Below, in pieces: positions 1 through 6,511 of a DNA stretch of 34,818 bases. Made by a program: the position numbers and the translations under genes. The stretch comes from Actinomycetes bacterium (GTDB taxonomy: Bacteria; Actinomycetota; Acidimicrobiia; Acidimicrobiales; Acidimicrobiaceae), in assembly GCA_021819725.1 (NCBI GenBank), contig JAKAQR010000029.1:1-34818 (forward strand). The letters run 5' to 3'. The notes beneath the pieces are model-generated. The model was not told the DNA's origin. It made no database searches and saw only the letters and a program-made list of their open reading frames with translations. How positions within the stretch are numbered: position 1 is the stretch's first letter; every line of letters begins with the position of its first letter.

Positions 1-1128
1 ATGAGGAGTCATAGGGCGCGACATGGTAAGGGTAAGCAAGGAATCCGAAATCGTTCATGTCCGTCGATGCCCGGGCCCTGGCAGAACGGAAAATGCGAGT
101 CGCTTAACTTGCGACTTTCGTGACGAATTAGCTCTCCTATGCCACCGTTACTGAGCTGGAGCTGTTCTTAGTTCTACCATCGCTTCGATGATCGGTGAGG
201 CCCCTCGGTATGAGGGTGATCGGGTGTTTCCCAAATCCATGCATGCAGCCAATAACGATAATCTCACGACCACCACTGACAAGGTGAATCCCTTGAGTTT
301 TGCTACCTGGTGTTTGACGCGACGTCAGAGATAGGCGAACGGGACACCTTGATAGGAGCTGCGTTCATTCTGACGTGCAAATCCTGGGGCCGTTGGATGA
401 CTTTGCTGCGCAGCGGGATAGCTGTTGTGTGAAACTACTCACCAAATGGGACACTGAACCCCGCTTTCCTTGTCCGAAACCTCACTACCCCTCAGCAACT
501 GGGCGTTGGTGCGCGAGTGTGCTTCGAAACCTGACGCGACGGCAAGTGGTGTTCGAAAGGCTCTGGCATCGCCGGAGGGGGAAGGGTTCGGTTACTTCCG
601 GACGCCTGGGCTGACACTTCCCTGCTGGTGATGTGATGGAAGTCGAGCTCGACCATGCTCCTGGGGAGCTCTGACAATAGACAAGGCGACTCGGTGTTTT
701 GGCGGGTCCGAACCCTTCCCCCAATGTCCAGAGCGCGGCCAGTCACACGCACTCAGTTGATAGGGAGGCGGAGGCAAGAAGGATATGAATAGCTACATCA
801 CGGAGCCAGAAGTTACAAGACTACTTGGGCGGGCCCATACAGGGCACTAATCCGCGTGAACACGGGTTGGACCGCCTCCAGTTGTGTAGGGTTCAGTCAT
901 CGGCGGGCCGCGTGGTTCACAGACTTCATTTGGACAGAGTAGTCTCTTCCCACCACACTCAGTGAGCTGGTTCAATTCGCCGTCCAACCATCGCTTTGAT
1001 GGTCAATTGGGTGCTGTGGTGCAAGCTCGGTAGCCGCTATCCACTGCGCAAGTGACGTGAGGCGCGAAGGGGTGTGAGCGAGTGCCTCGAGTTGTCTCGA
1101 TAGCAATGCGAAATCTGTCTCGTCGGTG
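1..1128. other. Gene-poor decayed region with no recognisable gene
   Basis: No reading frame here has a recognisable protein motif, a convincing ribosome binding site or consistent codon use. The short open frames on the two strands overlap one another and look like chance. The stretch contrasts with the tightly packed genes after 3600. The only clear structure I see is the 15-bp inverted repeat described separately. Its position next to recombinase relics and on the integrase side of a tRNA gene suggests eroded mobile DNA, but that is inference. Confidence 0.6.
577..722. repeat. 15-bp perfect inverted repeat spanning 146 bp
   Basis: GGGGGAAGGGTTCGG at 577-591 recurs exactly inverted at 708-722. 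The flanks outside the arms also share a GCTCTGG-like word with gaps. The enclosed 116 bp has no credible gene. The arrangement could be the ends of a small non-autonomous or gutted insertion element, or a long hairpin. No target-site duplication is obvious. Confidence 0.5.
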
Positions 1129-1235
1129 ATGGGCGCCTTTGCCGCGTTCGAGCGCTCGCTGATCTGGGAGCGCTAGGCGCGGGCATCGAGCTTGCGAAGC
1201 GCAAGGGCGTCTACTGGGGCCGAGGTGGTCCCTCG
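1129..1235 (+). pseudogene. Serine recombinase (resolvase/invertase) relic with frameshift
   Basis: The frame starting at 1129 encodes GAFAAFERSLIWER and then hits a stop at 1174. The frame entered at 1179 continues as AGIELAKRKGVYWGR. Joined, these match the strongly conserved end of the resolvase catalytic domain, whose family pattern is roughly GAxAEFERxLIRERxxAGIxLAKxxGVYxGR. One base appears to have been lost around 1174-1178. The N-terminal catalytic serine region and the C-terminal helix-turn-helix are not recognisable on either side. This is therefore about 35 residues of a dead gene, from a transposon resolvase or an IS607-like element. Confidence 0.65.
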
Positions 1236-1541
1236 ATCCAGATGCGTATTCTGCGTCACTCAACACACTCAGCGCTTTTGAAAGAGTGTTCTGCCAAATT
1301 GTTGCACGAGTTAGCGTTGGATCAAGTTGGGGCGAGCATGCCACTTCTGCGCTACCGATCGCGACCAGGGCCTGTAGTGTTCAAAAGGTTCGCCAAGTTG
1401 GCGCGTGAATTGTCACGTCCTTGGTCAAGGCAAGGTGAACCGGTGTCCGACGCTCAAGTGGATCCGCCCTGTTGCGGCTCCGGGAAGAGCGATCAATGAA
1501 CGGCCATGGATTCGTTGAATAGCTAGTCACCACGCGTATGA
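1236..1541. other. Non-coding stretch between resolvase relic and vapBC
   Basis: The frame of the resolvase relic stays open to about 1499, but the encoded residues do not resemble the expected resolvase DNA-binding domain. I see no RNA gene, insertion sequence end or other gene. It is best read as part of the decayed accessory region. Confidence 0.45.
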
Positions 1542-1578
1542 CTGACGTAACGCAACTGATGTGCTAGCATAATGCAAC
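1542..1578 (+). promoter_or_regulatory. Predicted vapBC promoter with overlapping palindrome
   Basis: CTGACG (1542-1547) and TAGCAT (1565-1570) are separated by 17 bp, a good sigma-70-type fit. The palindrome TGCTAGCA (1562-1569) covers the -10 box and is a plausible operator for the VapB-VapC complex, since these systems usually repress their own promoter. The expected start of transcription falls at about 1577-1579, on the vapB ATG itself. Confidence 0.4.
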
Positions 1579-1800
1579 ATGAGGATAATTTATCTCCGCA
1601 ACGTGCCGGACGAGGTAGTCGAACGTCTGGAACGACTGGCTGTCCGTGACCGGATGTCCGTGGCGGCGGTGGCCGTGAGGGAGCTTGAGGAAGTGTCACG
1701 CCGGGTGGACAACCTGGTGCTGCTTGACAGTCTCCCGGATCTCGGCGTGGATCCAGCCTCAATTGTCGCCGATCTGGACGCTGAACGCGTCGAGACGTGA
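1579..1800 (+). CDS. VapB/FitA-type ribbon-helix-helix antitoxin
   Basis: This 73-residue protein is the likely antitoxin of a type II toxin-antitoxin pair. Residues 3-45 have the pattern of a ribbon-helix-helix DNA-binding domain: a short beta strand ([10 protein letters not shown]) followed by two amphipathic helices. The acidic C-terminal tail (about 50-73) is the part that normally wraps the toxin. The gene is directly upstream of the PIN-domain gene, and its stop codon overlaps the toxin start in GTGA, so the two should be translationally coupled. No Shine-Dalgarno sequence precedes the ATG at 1579, and the predicted promoter would start the RNA at about that codon. Family placement rests on pattern and context, since short antitoxins diverge quickly. 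Confidence 0.8.
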   Translation: MRIIYLRNVPDEVVERLERLAVRDRMSVAAVAVRELEEVSRRVDNLVLLDSLPDLGVDPASIVADLDAERVET

Positions 1801-2180
1801 TCGTTGTAGACGCTTCGGCGGCGGTTTCCGCGCTACTGAACGCTGGCTCTGCTCGTCAGGCGCTCACCGAACAACAGTTGCATGCTCCTTACCTCATCGA
1901 CTCCGACATCGCTAACGCGCTTCGCCGTAGGGTAGCTGCCTCGCGAATCGACCCCAAGGACGCATGGACGGCACTCGATCACTGGAGGCGACTTGGCATG
2001 TTGCGCTATCCCATTTTCCATCTCTTAGGACGTATCTGGGAGCTTCGGGAAAACCTTTCGGCTTACGATGCTTCCTATGTTGCTCTGGCCGAATCACTTG
2101 GTTGCGCTTTGCTTACTGCGGACACGAGACTCAGCCATTCTCCAGGAATTCGCTGTCTGGTGACCGTTGTGCCGCGATAG
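1797..2180 (+). CDS. vapC: VapC-type PIN-domain ribonuclease toxin
   Basis: This 127-residue PIN-domain protein is the probable toxin partner of the upstream antitoxin. PIN toxins cleave RNA, often tRNA or rRNA, using Mg2+ held by acidic residues. Visible signatures are D5 in MIVVDASA, D91 in [11 protein letters not shown] and D109 in LLTADTRL. At the position of the usual helix-2 glutamate (LxxxExxxALRR) the protein has D37 ([12 protein letters not shown]), a conservative change. Length is normal for the family and the domain is complete to the C-terminus. The GTG start overlaps the antitoxin stop by four bases. It is the last intact gene before the decayed integrase. The RNA target cannot be predicted. 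Confidence 0.87.
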   Translation: MIVVDASAAVSALLNAGSARQALTEQQLHAPYLIDSDIANALRRRVAASRIDPKDAWTALDHWRRLGMLRYPIFHLLGRIWELRENLSAYDASYVALAESLGCALLTADTRLSHSPGIRCLVTVVPR

Positions 2181-2187
2181 CAAAGGC

Positions 2188-2420
2188 CGAGGCCGCGAGG
2201 ACATCGACGCAATCATCACGGCGCGGACGGACGCTGAGGAGTAGTAGAGGTCAAACTCGGGGGAGCGCAAAAGGTGGCGGGCGTCGAATCGCTGCACACT
2301 GTCATCGACCAGATCGGCACCTATGTATTCTGCACTGACCCTCACTACCCGCACATTTACCAAGGAGGCTCGCCTAACTGTTACAGCAGTCGTGCTGCGT
2401 CCGCTCTCGGTGGCACTTGA
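2188..2420 (+). pseudogene. Possible relic of an AAA-ATPase (DUF4143-like) C-terminus
   Basis: From 2188 one frame reads REDIDAIITARTDAEE and then meets two stops (2239-2246). The neighbouring frame from 2244 continues VEVKLGGAQKVAGVESLHTV and stays open to 2420. Joined across the frameshift, this resembles the DAIxxxRDGxxxxxEVKLG...SL region near the C-terminus of the ATPases that carry DUF4143. The rest of such a protein is absent, and the downstream residues match poorly. The fragment starts just after vapC. This is a tentative reading from motif memory. From 2421 to the integrase relic I see nothing further. Confidence 0.33.
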
Positions 2421-2582
2421 CAACCCCGATTGAAACTTGATTTAGGCGCTAGTCCAGCAGTGCTGGCTTCGATAGCCGGCAGCCACCGAGTATGGAACTC
2501 CCCCTGGGAGGCGGGACGCCACTCAATGCTGAGCGTTCGGTGCGGGTCCGCGTGGGCTTGACAGGTCTAGTACAGGGTGCTG

Positions 2583-3491
2583 TCATGCTAACGACGGGGC
2601 TCTATGTGGCGGACGAGTTGGTTCACAGATAACTGGGTCTCCACTTAACTCGGAGTGATTCACCCTGCAAGCTTCGCGGAGCCTTTCTTGCTGCTCTTCA
2701 ATGTAGTAAAGGGCGGCTGAGTCAAGCGCAACACGGCGTTCTTGGCGCGACTTCGTCGGCCCGAGATAGGTGCCCGACTCGGTGGTATGGCCAAGAGATC
2801 GCGAGACATGAAGGCTATCTGCGCCGATGTCTTGCCAACGCAAAGCACACAGCTCTCCTCTTCTCATACCCGTAAGGGCAGCAAGGGCAATCACATTCAC
2901 CCACTGGGGGTGGCGCTCCTTGGCTGCTTCAAGGATGCTGTTGAGCTGAGAGACATTTGGGGCGACAATGGCCGTACTGCCAAGCTTTCGTGGTGTCACG
3001 AGCAAGGCGACATTGTGCTCGACCCAGCCCCATTTCATTGCCTGGTTGAGAGCACCTCTGATGATGGCATGAGTCTGTCGAATGGTTGCCGGAGCCTTCC
3101 CTTGGGCGATGAGGGATCGGTAGAGAGGGTCGAGATCTAGTGCTCGGAGCTTATGGGCGGGGATTGAGCCAATAGCGGGCAGGACGTGGAGTCGGATGCG
3201 CCACTCATAGCCCTGCACGGTGGTCGGAGAAAGACCCTCTCTTGTGATCCCAAACCATTCGTTGACAACCTGTTCGGTGCTCACGTCTGAGCTTGCGGCG
3301 AGAGAAGTAGAAGAGTCCTGGACCTTGACCAACATCTGTTGTAACTCGCACTGAGCCTTGCGCTTTGTGCCCTTGACGGTCGCCCACTCGCGCCGACGCT
3401 TGCCGCTCGCTGGGTCACGCGGCAACTCCACCATCAGTTCCCACACACCAGGCTTCTTCTCTCGCAGTGACCCTCGCACGAGAACAAGCAC
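2583..3491 (-). pseudogene. Truncated tyrosine recombinase (phage-type integrase)
   Basis: The 302-residue frame is the N-terminal and middle part of an actinobacterial phage-type integrase. Residues 1-60 resemble the arm-binding domain (LREKKPGVWELMVELPRDP). Residues 65-165 are the SAM-like core-binding domain (SPTTVQGYEWRIRLHVLPAIG). The catalytic domain then begins, with the first catalytic arginine at R210 in TGMRRGELCALRW and the beta-hairpin lysine at about K247 (TKSRQERR). The reading ends at about residue 302, before the HxLRH box, the second arginine and the tyrosine nucleophile. Those motifs were not found in any frame of the next 200 bases. It should therefore be inactive. It sits about 60 bp from the 3' end of tRNA-Lys on the same strand, typical of an integrase beside its attachment site. 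Confidence 0.83.
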
Positions 3492-3554
3492 GGCAGATCG
3501 ACGATACTATGTCGGTCGAGCTGTGCAGTGCTACCTCAAATATAGCCTCTGGCC

Positions 3555-3580
3555 TGGTGGGCCGCCAGGGTCTCGAACCC
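3555..3580 (-). other. Candidate attachment-site core at the tRNA-Lys 3' end
   Basis: Tyrosine integrases often recombine at the T-arm and 3' end of a tRNA gene and leave that end intact, with the integrase gene next to it. That is the arrangement here. The second copy of the tRNA 3' end, which would mark the other edge of the element, is not visible between 1 and 3500. It could lie upstream of the window or may have been lost. Confidence 0.35.
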
Positions 3581-3630
3581 TGCACCTTGGGATTAAAAGT
3601 CCCCTGCTCTACCGGATGAGCTAGCGGCCC
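3555..3630 (-). tRNA. tRNA-Lys (anticodon UUU)
   Basis: A complete 76-nt tRNA on the minus strand with encoded CCA. The acceptor stem GGGCCGC pairs with GCGGCCC over all 7 bp. The D-stem is GCTC/GAGC. The anticodon loop CTTTTAA gives UUU. The T-arm is CAGGG-TTCGAGA-CCCTG and the discriminator base is A. The first anticodon-stem pair (27-43) is a G-A mismatch, a small irregularity. It lies 37 bp downstream of sodN on the same strand. Confidence 0.97.
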
Positions 3631-3634
3631 GTTG

Positions 3635-3654
3635 GCGCTCGCAAGAGCGAGCGC
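3635..3654 (-). terminator. Strong 8-bp hairpin between sodN and tRNA-Lys
   Basis: GCGCTCGC at 3635-3642 pairs with GCGAGCGC at 3647-3654 across a 4-nt loop. It lies 13 bp past the sodN stop and 4 bp before the tRNA 5' end. There is no T-run after it on the minus strand, so it may be a non-canonical terminator, a stabilising 3' end for sodN mRNA, or a processing element if sodN and the tRNA share a transcript. Confidence 0.5.
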
Positions 3655-3667
3655 TCGGTCCTACAGA

Positions 3668-4081
3668 CTACTTCTTGGTCTCCCAAAAGATATCGCTAAT
3701 CTGTCCAATGCTTGCAAGCAGTTGATCAGCTACGGCAGTGTCGTTGGTGCGCTTCACTTGACTTGTGAGCTTCTTGGCGCTCCAAAATACCTCATGGAGC
3801 TGCGGATACTTCTCAAGGTGGACAGGCTGGAAGTACTGGTACCACAGAACGTCAAGATGACGATTGACCTCCTCAGCACGCTGTTCCTTGATCAAGGTGG
3901 CGCGATCTCTAAAGTACTGATCATCGGACGCATTGTATTTTTCGACGATAGCTTTGATGGATTCAGCCTCGATCCGTGCTTGTGCAGGATCGTAAACACC
4001 ACATGGTAGGTCGCAGTGCGCTGAGGCCTTGGCCGGAGCGCGTAGTGTGTCTACCAACGTGAGTATTTTTGTGAGGTACAT
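3668..4081 (-). CDS. sodN: Nickel superoxide dismutase (NiSOD) precursor
   Basis: SodN converts superoxide to oxygen and hydrogen peroxide using nickel bound by the N-terminal hook of the processed enzyme. The 137-residue product has a 21-residue leader and then HCDLPCGVYDPAQARIEAES. In this hook the mature His1, Cys2 and Cys6 (H22, C23, C27 of the precursor) bind nickel. The following four-helix-bundle sequence (LDVLWYQYFQPVHLEKYPQL, ending IFWETKK) is typical. Mature length of about 116 is normal. The leader must be removed by the peptidase encoded divergently next door. The start is supported by an AAAGGA ribosome binding site 7 nt upstream. The leader region holds a 7-bp inverted repeat. 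I saw no other superoxide dismutase in the window. Confidence 0.97.
   Translation of the reverse strand: MYLTKILTLVDTLRAPAKASAHCDLPCGVYDPAQARIEAESIKAIVEKYNASDDQYFRDRATLIKEQRAEEVNRHLDVLWYQYFQPVHLEKYPQLHEVFWSAKKLTSQVKRTNDTAVADQLLASIGQISDIFWETKK
3689..3717 (-). promoter_or_regulatory. Possible tRNA-Lys promoter inside the sodN 3' end
   Basis: On the minus strand TTGCAA (3717-3712) and GATATC (3694-3689) are 17 bp apart within the last codons of sodN. If used, they would give an RNA starting about 50 nt before the tRNA and passing through the 3635-3654 hairpin. The match is moderate and could be chance. Confidence 0.22.
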
Positions 4082-4093
4082 AAGTTGTCCTTT

Positions 4094-4119
4094 CTACTGT
4101 TGTTATTGGACGACAGTAG
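4094..4119. promoter_or_regulatory. Inverted repeat CTACTGT-N12-ACAGTAG in the sodN leader
   Basis: Perfect 7-bp arms at 4094-4100 and 4113-4119 lie between the sodN ATG and the likely sodX start, 13 bp or more upstream of sodN. It may be an operator for a repressor controlling the divergent pair, or a hairpin in the sodN mRNA leader. It does not look like the published Nur box as I remember it. Confidence 0.45.
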
Positions 4120-4135
4120 CTTACCAGGGTTAGTC

Positions 4136-4549
4136 GTGTCTGATCGGACCCCTCCCGAGTTCACTGTGCGTCGACGTGCACGCCTAGCGTTGAGTCTCCC
4201 TTCTCTAGTGATGGCATCAGGGGCTTTGGCTTGGGCAATGGTGCAACGATATGAGGTGGTTGGAGACTCGATGTGTCCGACGTTGACCCATGGAGACAGG
4301 TTGTTGGTCTTGAAGTGGCGATGGGTACCAGTTGGGCGGATCCTCGTTCTGCAGGATTCGCATTCGGACGACCCCTTCATCAAGAGGTTGGTACGCCGTT
4401 CGCATTCCTCGATTTGGGTCGAGGGTGATAATTCCCTGGGTTCGACGGATAGTCGTCAGTTAGGTTGGTTCTCGAACAAGAGTGTTGTTGGCTGGGCTAT
4501 CTACCGTTATTATCCATCCAGTAGGGCAGGAAGCTTGATCGGTGAGTAG
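4136..4549 (+). CDS. sodX: Nickel-type superoxide dismutase maturation protease
   Basis: A small S26/signal-peptidase-fold serine protease that removes the SodN leader to free the His1 nickel ligand. The Ser-Lys dyad is visible. With the GTG start used here, S45 lies in VVGDSMCPTL and K83 in PFIKRLVRR. The VEGDN segment and a final GWAIYRYYP strand are also typical. A hydrophobic segment at about 17-36 precedes the catalytic serine and could anchor the protein. The start is uncertain: the frame is open back to a TTG at 4085, and an ATG at 4211 is also possible. The GTG at 4136 leaves room for divergent promoters and keeps the anchor. Divergent orientation to sodN, rather than the commoner sodN-sodX order, is the notable feature. 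Confidence 0.88.
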   Translation: MSDRTPPEFTVRRRARLALSLPSLVMASGALAWAMVQRYEVVGDSMCPTLTHGDRLLVLKWRWVPVGRILVLQDSHSDDPFIKRLVRRSHSSIWVEGDNSLGSTDSRQLGWFSNKSVVGWAIYRYYPSSRAGSLIGE

Positions 4550-4578
4550 AGTAAGTTGGTAGCTGCAAAGGGGTGAGC

Positions 4579-5076
4579 ATGGCGGACCTTCGGGTTCAGA
4601 TCAACCAATGGTTGGAAGAGGTCGACGAGTTAAACCTCGACAAGACTCCGATAGAGTCGTTACGTTCATTGCGTGACGTCGGTCGCCGACTAGAAAATTC
4701 TGTGTCGTATGCAAGGAGAGTACTGCAGACTCGACTAGACATCGCAACCGAGCTTGACGCTACTCGACCGACTTCGATCGTCTCAGTTGTTGCGTCGCAT
4801 GCAGCTCCATCTCCACTGGCTGAGCGTCACGTAGAGGTTGAGATTCCTGAGGACGATATGGTGAGTGCCGAGACGTATCTCCGCTTGCTGGTTGGCGGTG
4901 ATCGAACGCACTCGCTAGATCTTCTTGATGAATCGCAGCTAGCTGGCTATCAAGCGCGCCTGCAAGAGGGCGAGCGGACGATCTCTGGATTGCGGCGACA
5001 GTTGCATCAACGCCTAGATGCGTTGGGTGGCGAACTGGTGCGCCGTTATCAACAACATCCCGTGACTGACGTATAG
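4579..5076 (+). CDS. RsiG-like anti-sigma factor with c-di-GMP-binding motif
   Basis: The 165-residue, largely helical protein resembles actinobacterial RsiG, an anti-sigma factor that holds a WhiG-type sigma factor when loaded with cyclic di-GMP. The family signature E-x3-S-x2-R-x3-Q-x3-D is present exactly at E39, S43, R46, Q50, D54. A second copy on the last helix reads E132, S136, R139, H143, D147, with His in place of Gln. The two helices are joined by a variable linker (about 60-95) and a short helix. ATG 4579 is chosen because AAGGGG lies 6 nt upstream; the GTG at 4573 would overlap that site. It is 29 bp after sodX and may share its transcript. No WhiG sigma gene is in the window, so the partner is inferred. 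Confidence 0.72.
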   Translation: MADLRVQINQWLEEVDELNLDKTPIESLRSLRDVGRRLENSVSYARRVLQTRLDIATELDATRPTSIVSVVASHAAPSPLAERHVEVEIPEDDMVSAETYLRLLVGGDRTHSLDLLDESQLAGYQARLQEGERTISGLRRQLHQRLDALGGELVRRYQQHPVTDV

Positions 5077-5105
5077 GTTCTCCGTCATCCCTGCTTAGGG
5101 AACAA

Positions 5106-5125
5106 TAACCGTGCCCTTGCGGTTA
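5106..5125 (+). promoter_or_regulatory. Small hairpin upstream of the glycosyltransferase gene
   Basis: TAACCG (5106-5111) and CGGTTA (5120-5125) form a perfect 6-bp stem with an 8-nt loop, 40 bp before the downstream start. A smaller CCCT-GCTT-AGGG hairpin lies just ahead of it. These could attenuate or end read-through from the sodX/rsiG side, but there is no T-run. Confidence 0.28.
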
Positions 5126-5165
5126 GGCTAGCCATGTTAGCCAAGTGTGCCAGGGGTGTTCCATC

Positions 5166-6407
5166 TTGAGACTTGCAGTGATTAGCTACCATGCCTCTCC
5201 CATGGCCGTGCCAGGATCTGGTGTGAACGGTGGCATGAACGTGTATGTGAGGGCTTTGACGACTCATCTTGCCCGTGCTGGGGTAGAGTGCGATATTTTT
5301 TCCGCGAGGGTGGGCGCTCAGCACGAGAAGTCCGTACGGCTGGAGTCTGGTCTCTGGCTCCATTCTCTGCCAGTACAACCCAGCGCGCCAGTTGGTTCAG
5401 CGCCTGACTACACCGGAATTCCTGAGTTCGCTGACCGTGTAGTGGAGCATATGGTGCGGTCTTCGATCAGTTATGATGCCGTGCATGCAAACTATTGGCT
5501 ATCTGGGGTCGCTGCACATAGAGTAAAACACGACCTTGATATTCCGATGATCACCACTTTTCATACACTCGAGAAGGCCAAGCGTGCACACGGGGCGTTG
5601 GTTGATGACAGATCGAGTCTCAGAATTCATCAGGAGTCTCGCATTCTCGGTTGTTCGGACGCCGTGTTAGCCTCCGGAGACGATGAGGCGAGATGGTTGT
5701 TAGAGATGTATCAAGCGCCTGAGGAGAAAATCGTGCACTTGCCTCTTGGCATTGATCGAGCCTTCTTCGCACCCGGGCCGTCTGGGCCGGCCAGAGAAGC
5801 CATCGGCTTTGACGATACGATTCCCATCATTCTTTATGTCGGCCGCATCCAGTCGCTCAAAGGGACAGCGTTGGCGGTAAAAACCCTTGTCGAACTGCGT
5901 AAACACCGTTCGGCTCGACTCATTATTGTTGGCGGTCCATCAGGCGTAGATGGTGAGCGGGAGTTTGCGCGTGTCTTGGCTCTTGTCGAAGAATATGGCC
6001 TTGATGATGCGGTGACCATCGTTGAACCTATGTCACATGAGCTCCTGTCAACGTACTACCGCGCGGCGGATGTGGTTATCGTGCCTTCGGTGAGCGAGTC
6101 ATTTGGACTCGTTGCCTTGGAAGCCATGGGCTGCGGCACGCCGGTGGTGGCGACGGATGCGGGAGGACTTCGGACGGTTGTCGATGATGGTTACTCTGGG
6201 ATCTTGGTTAAAGATCGTCAACCATCGGCCTTTGCTCAAGCCATTGAATCGTTGCTGGCGAACCCAGTGCACTATCGAGCGATGTCGCAGAGGGCGTCAG
6301 CGTGTGCCGAATCGTTCACTTGGGCCGCCAGCGCGCGAAGGCTTATCGGCGTTGTGGAACGTGTGGTTCAGCAGGAAGTATTGGTTAGCTGCATGAGTTG
6401 TGCGTAG
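5166..6407 (+). CDS. mshA: GT4 glycosyltransferase, MshA-like (mycothiol pathway candidate)
   Basis: A GT-B fold glycosyltransferase of family GT4, 413 residues. MshA transfers GlcNAc from UDP-GlcNAc to inositol-3-phosphate, the first step of mycothiol synthesis. Visible are the N-terminal ISYHASPMAVPG, the GGMNVYVRAL loop shared by MshA and sucrose-phosphate-synthase-like enzymes, HANYWLSG, the C-terminal-domain start LYVGRIQSLKG, and the donor-binding E-x7-E motif SESFGLVALEAMGCG. TTG 5166 is preferred because AGGGG lies 9 nt upstream; the GTG at 5145 has no such site. Mycobacteria also place mshA ahead of proC and the hem genes, which supports the call. Mycothiol genes mshB-D are not in the window, so another GT4 role is possible. 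Confidence 0.68.
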   Translation: MRLAVISYHASPMAVPGSGVNGGMNVYVRALTTHLARAGVECDIFSARVGAQHEKSVRLESGLWLHSLPVQPSAPVGSAPDYTGIPEFADRVVEHMVRSSISYDAVHANYWLSGVAAHRVKHDLDIPMITTFHTLEKAKRAHGALVDDRSSLRIHQESRILGCSDAVLASGDDEARWLLEMYQAPEEKIVHLPLGIDRAFFAPGPSGPAREAIGFDDTIPIILYVGRIQSLKGTALAVKTLVELRKHRSARLIIVGGPSGVDGEREFARVLALVEEYGLDDAVTIVEPMSHELLSTYYRAADVVIVPSVSESFGLVALEAMGCGTPVVATDAGGLRTVVDDGYSGILVKDRQPSAFAQAIESLLANPVHYRAMSQRASACAESFTWAASARRLIGVVERVVQQEVLVSCMSCA

Positions 6408-6511
6408 CTTCGGCGGCCGGTGGCAGACAAGATCTTCAATTGATCTCCCCCCCCATGACCAGTGCGGTGTTGGCAGGTCGTTTGTATTGCCCGAGTAGCT
6501 TGGAGTTTATC

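Noticed and set aside
143..1012. Two loosely similar stretches (about 143-200 and 950-1012) sharing ACCATCGCTT-GATG-TC
   Set aside because: Identity is only about two thirds by eye over 41 bp. It may be chance hairpin-like sequence and is not enough to call a repeat.
1003..1344. Open frame of 113 codons on the minus strand
   Set aside because: It is antisense to the recognisable resolvase relic, has no known motif and no ribosome binding site.
2094..2423. Open frame of 109 codons on the minus strand overlapping vapC
   Set aside because: It overlaps the end of an intact PIN-domain gene, and its low-complexity Ser/Arg/Val content looks like a shadow of the other strand.
6447..6454. Run of eight C as a phase-variation tract for proC
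   Set aside because: It is outside the coding part as judged from the ribosome binding site at 6502-6505, and there is no sign that it sits in a promoter spacer.
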